Source: Chloroflexota bacterium
GTDB lineage: Bacteria > Chloroflexota > Limnocylindria > Limnocylindrales > CSP1-4
Reading direction: 5' to 3'
DNA length: 7,056 nt
Assembly (NCBI GenBank): GCA_021814735.1
Contig: JAKAHX010000076.1
Span: forward strand, 1 to 7,056
Part shown: positions 4,754 through 7,056 of the stretch, piece by piece
Numbering within the stretch: the stretch's first letter is position 1
Layout: each line of letters starts with the position of its first letter
The notes under the pieces: model-generated
Database searches by the model: none
What the model was told of the DNA's origin: nothing
The model's input: the letters and a program-made list of their open reading frames with translations, nothing else
Program-made: the position numbers and the translations under genes

Positions 4754-7056
4754 ATGCGTGAGCCATCGCTCTACGACCCCAGGTTCGAGCACGACGCGTG
4801 CGGCTTCGGCTTCGTGTGCGACATCCGGGGCCGGGCCTCCCACGGGATCGTGCGGGACGCCCTGACCGTGCTGGTCAACCTGGAGCACCGCGGCGCCTCG
4901 GGGTCCGAGCAGAACACCGGCGACGGCGCCGGGCTCACCAGCCAGCTGCCCGATCGGTTCCTGCGCGCCGCGGCCGACGAGGCCGGGATCCGGCTTCCGC
5001 CCCCTGGCGAGTACGGCATGGGGATGGTCTTCCTGCCGCGCGACGCCACCAGCCGGGAGGCGTGTCAGGCGATCGTGGAACGGACGGCGGCAGCCGAAGG
5101 CCTCCCAGTGCTCGGCTGGCGCAACGTCCCCACCTCGGCCGCCCTGCTCGGGACGACCGCCCGGGCGAGCCAGCCGGTCGTCCGCCAGGTCTTCCTCGCG
5201 CGTCCCGGGTCGCTCGCCGCGGAGCTCGCCTTCGAGCGGAAGCTCTACGTGGTGCGGCGGCTGGCCGAGAAGGCCGTGGCGCGGTCCACGCTCGCGGGGC
5301 GCGGCGACTTCTACGTGCCCTCCCTCAGCTGCAGGACCGTGGTCTACAAGGGCATGCTCAACGCCTCGCAGCTTCTCCACTTCTACCCGGACCTCGACGA
5401 CCCGGCGTTCGAGAGCGCCATCGCGATGGTCCACTCGCGGTTCTCCACCAACACGTTCCCGTCCTGGAGCCGCGCCCACCCGTACCGCTACATCTCCCAC
5501 AACGGCGAGATCAACACGCTGCGGGGCAACGTCAACTGGTTCCGTGCGCGCGAGTCGATGTTCCGCTCCTCGCTGTTCGGCGACGACCTCCGCAAGGTCC
5601 TGCCCGCGATCGACGGGGAGGGCTCGGACTCCGCCATGCTCGACAACGTCCTGGAGCTGCTCCATCTGTCCGGCCGCCCCCTGGCCCACGCCCTGATGAT
5701 GCTGGTCCCCGAGCCGTGGAGCCGGCACGCGTCCATGTCGGCGGAGAAGCGCGCCTTCTACGAGTACCACGCCTGTCTCTCGGAGCCGTGGGACGGGCCG
5801 GCGTCCATCGCCTTCACCGACGGGACCCGGGTGGGCGCCACGCTCGACCGGAACGGGCTGCGCCCCGCCCGCTACTACGTGACCGACGACGAGCGCGTGG
5901 TCATGGCCTCCGAGGCGGGCGTGCTGGAGATCCCCCCGGACCGGGTCGTGGCCAAGGGGCGCCTGCAGCCGGGGCGGATGTTCCTGGTGGACACCGCGGA
6001 GGGACGCATCGTGTCCGACGAGGAACTGAAGCACGGTGCAGCGACCGAGCAGCCCTACGACGCCTGGTGCCGGGCCTGGCTGGTGCGGCTCCCGGACCTC
6101 CCGCCGCCGCCAACGGTGATCGAGCCCGACCACGCGACCGTGCTGCGCCGGCAGGAGGTGTTCGGGTACACGGCCGAGGACGTGCGACTGCTGATCAACC
6201 CGATGGCCGAGTCGGGCGCCGAGCCGGTGGGGTCCATGGGCAACGACACCCCCCTCGCCATCCTCTCCGAGCGGCCGCAGCTCCTCTACTCGTACTTCAA
6301 GCAGCTCTTCGCGCAGGTGACCAACCCGCCCGTGGACGCGATCCGCGAGGAGATCGTGATGGCCGTCGAGACGTCGATCGGCCCGGAGGACAACCTGCTC
6401 GAGCCCGGACCCGCCGCGGCCCACCAGCTGGCGCTCCCCACGCCCGTGCTGCGCAACGAGGAGCTGGAGAAGATCCGGGCCCTCGACGGGGGCCACGGGT
6501 CCCACGGCTTCCGCGCCGTCACGCTCCCCATCCTCTACCGGGTCGCGGAGCAGGGCCCGGGCCTGCGGCGGGCCATCGAGGCGGTCCGGAGCCGCGCCTC
6601 CGAGGCGATCGCCGAGGGGTGCAACCTGGTCGTCCTCTCGGACCGCGGCCACGACGAGCAGGACACCCCCATCCCGGCGCTGCTGGCGGTCGCCGCCGTC
6701 CACCATCACCTGCTGCGCAGTGGCACGCGCACCCGGGTGGGCCTGGTGCTCGAGTCGGGAGAGCCGCGCGAGGTGCACCACTTCGCGCTGCTGATCGGGT
6801 ACGGCGCGAGCGCGGTGAACCCGTACCTGGCCTTCGAGACGATCCACGACCAGGTCCGCCTGGGGATGATCGCCGGGCCGGCCGCCGCGGCCGAGGCGCG
6901 CTACGTGCAGGCGATCAACAAGGGGATCGTCAAGGTGATCTCCAAGATGGGGATCTCCTCGATCCAGAGCTACCACGGTGCGCAGGCCTTCGAGGCGATC
7001 GGCCTGGACCAGGACTTCGTCGACGAGTACTTCACCGGGACGCCCAGCCGGATCGG
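4754..7056 (+). CDS. gltB: Glutamate synthase, large subunit (5' part, runs off the window)
   Basis: GltB hydrolyses glutamine and channels the ammonia to 2-oxoglutarate, giving two glutamates; with GltD it forms the NADPH-dependent enzyme. The window holds the first 767 codons of a protein usually near 1500 residues. The class II amidotransferase domain occupies about 16-425. Cys16 (HDACGFGF) is the expected N-terminal nucleophile after removal of a 15-residue propeptide. Arg46 lies in LEHRGASG, HNGEIN is at 249-254 with the following TLRGN, and GSDSAMLDN at 290-298. LDRNGLRPARYY (364-375) closes the domain. The central domain follows, with INPMAESGAEPVGSMGNDTPLA (481-502) and QLFAQVTNPPVDAIREE (517-533). 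The conserved KGIVKVISKMGISSIQSYHGAQ (723-744) near the end precedes the FMN-binding synthase domain. The FMN and 3Fe-4S parts are outside the window, so their integrity and the presence of gltD cannot be judged. The visible part is intact, with no frameshift or stop. Confidence 0.97.
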   Translation, partial: MREPSLYDPRFEHDACGFGFVCDIRGRASHGIVRDALTVLVNLEHRGASGSEQNTGDGAGLTSQLPDRFLRAAADEAGIRLPPPGEYGMGMVFLPRDATSREACQAIVERTAAAEGLPVLGWRNVPTSAALLGTTARASQPVVRQVFLARPGSLAAELAFERKLYVVRRLAEKAVARSTLAGRGDFYVPSLSCRTVVYKGMLNASQLLHFYPDLDDPAFESAIAMVHSRFSTNTFPSWSRAHPYRYISHNGEINTLRGNVNWFRARESMFRSSLFGDDLRKVLPAIDGEGSDSAMLDNVLELLHLSGRPLAHALMMLVPEPWSRHASMSAEKRAFYEYHACLSEPWDGPASIAFTDGTRVGATLDRNGLRPARYYVTDDERVVMASEAGVLEIPPDRVVAKGRLQPGRMFLVDTAEGRIVSDEELKHGAATEQPYDAWCRAWLVRLPDLPPPPTVIEPDHATVLRRQEVFGYTAEDVRLLINPMAESGAEPVGSMGNDTPLAILSERPQLLYSYFKQLFAQVTNPPVDAIREEIVMAVETSIGPEDNLLEPGPAAAHQLALPTPVLRNEELEKIRALDGGHGSHGFRAVTLPILYRVAEQGPGLRRAIEAVRSRASEAIAEGCNLVVLSDRGHDEQDTPIPALLAVAAVHHHLLRSGTRTRVGLVLESGEPREVHHFALLIGYGASAVNPYLAFETIHDQVRLGMIAGPAAAAEARYVQAINKGIVKVISKMGISSIQSYHGAQAFEAIGLDQDFVDEYFTGTPSRI

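Noticed and set aside
4098..4766. A 222-codon minus-strand frame through the divergent spacer
   Set aside because: It spans the spacer and the 108-residue gene in another frame, has no ribosome binding site, and its product is Arg/Ala/Gly-rich without features.
4547..6976. An 809-codon open frame antisense to gltB
   Set aside because: It mirrors a strongly conserved gltB sequence. Its product is rich in His, Arg, Gly and Val, as expected from the complement of GC-rich codons, and shows no domain.

Overview
This window comes from a very GC-rich bacterial chromosome. Third codon positions are almost all G or C, and GTG starts and 4-base stop/start overlaps are common. It holds a leftward run of six tightly packed genes and, diverging from it, the 5' half of a rightward glutamate synthase gene. 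The pyrimidine enzymes are the NAD-linked type (class 1B PyrD with PyrK), and PyrE has a CxxC near its C-terminus. I associate this combination with lineages such as Chloroflexota, deep-branching Actinobacteria or Deinococcus-Thermus rather than Mycobacterium or Streptomyces, but the phylum is an inference. No mobile element, tRNA, rRNA or CRISPR array is visible.

Leftward cluster (minus strand, transcribed from about 4444 down to 65): a 108-residue protein of probable dimeric alpha/beta-barrel fold (GTG start at 4444); a very acidic 295-residue protein with an internal duplication (4107-3220); pyrK (3199-2342); pyrD (2345-1101); a 73-residue ORF built of 12-residue tandem repeats (1104-883); and pyrE (886-65). 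Spacing is 10 nt, 20 nt, then three consecutive 4-base overlaps (GTGA, ATGA, ATGA). The six genes therefore look like one transcript, with translational coupling from pyrK to pyrE. PyrK and PyrD form the NAD-dependent dihydroorotate dehydrogenase. PyrE then converts orotate to OMP. The next enzyme, OMP decarboxylase (PyrF), is not in the window; the repeat ORF sits between pyrD and pyrE, a place where pyrF is often found.

Divergent spacer (4445-4753): about 309 bp of GC-rich DNA with short direct repeats, a hairpin enclosing the ribosome binding site of the leftward gene, and a plausible promoter for gltB whose -35 is embedded in a palindrome.

Rightward gene (4754 to beyond the window end): gltB, the large subunit of glutamate synthase, with an intact glutamine-amidotransferase domain and the central domain. 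The FMN/Fe-S part lies beyond the window. The pairing is metabolically sensible, because glutamine is also the nitrogen donor for the first step of pyrimidine synthesis, but shared regulation is not demonstrated.

The most unusual items are the repeat-built micro-ORF locked between pyrD and pyrE, and the two uncharacterised proteins heading the pyr cluster.
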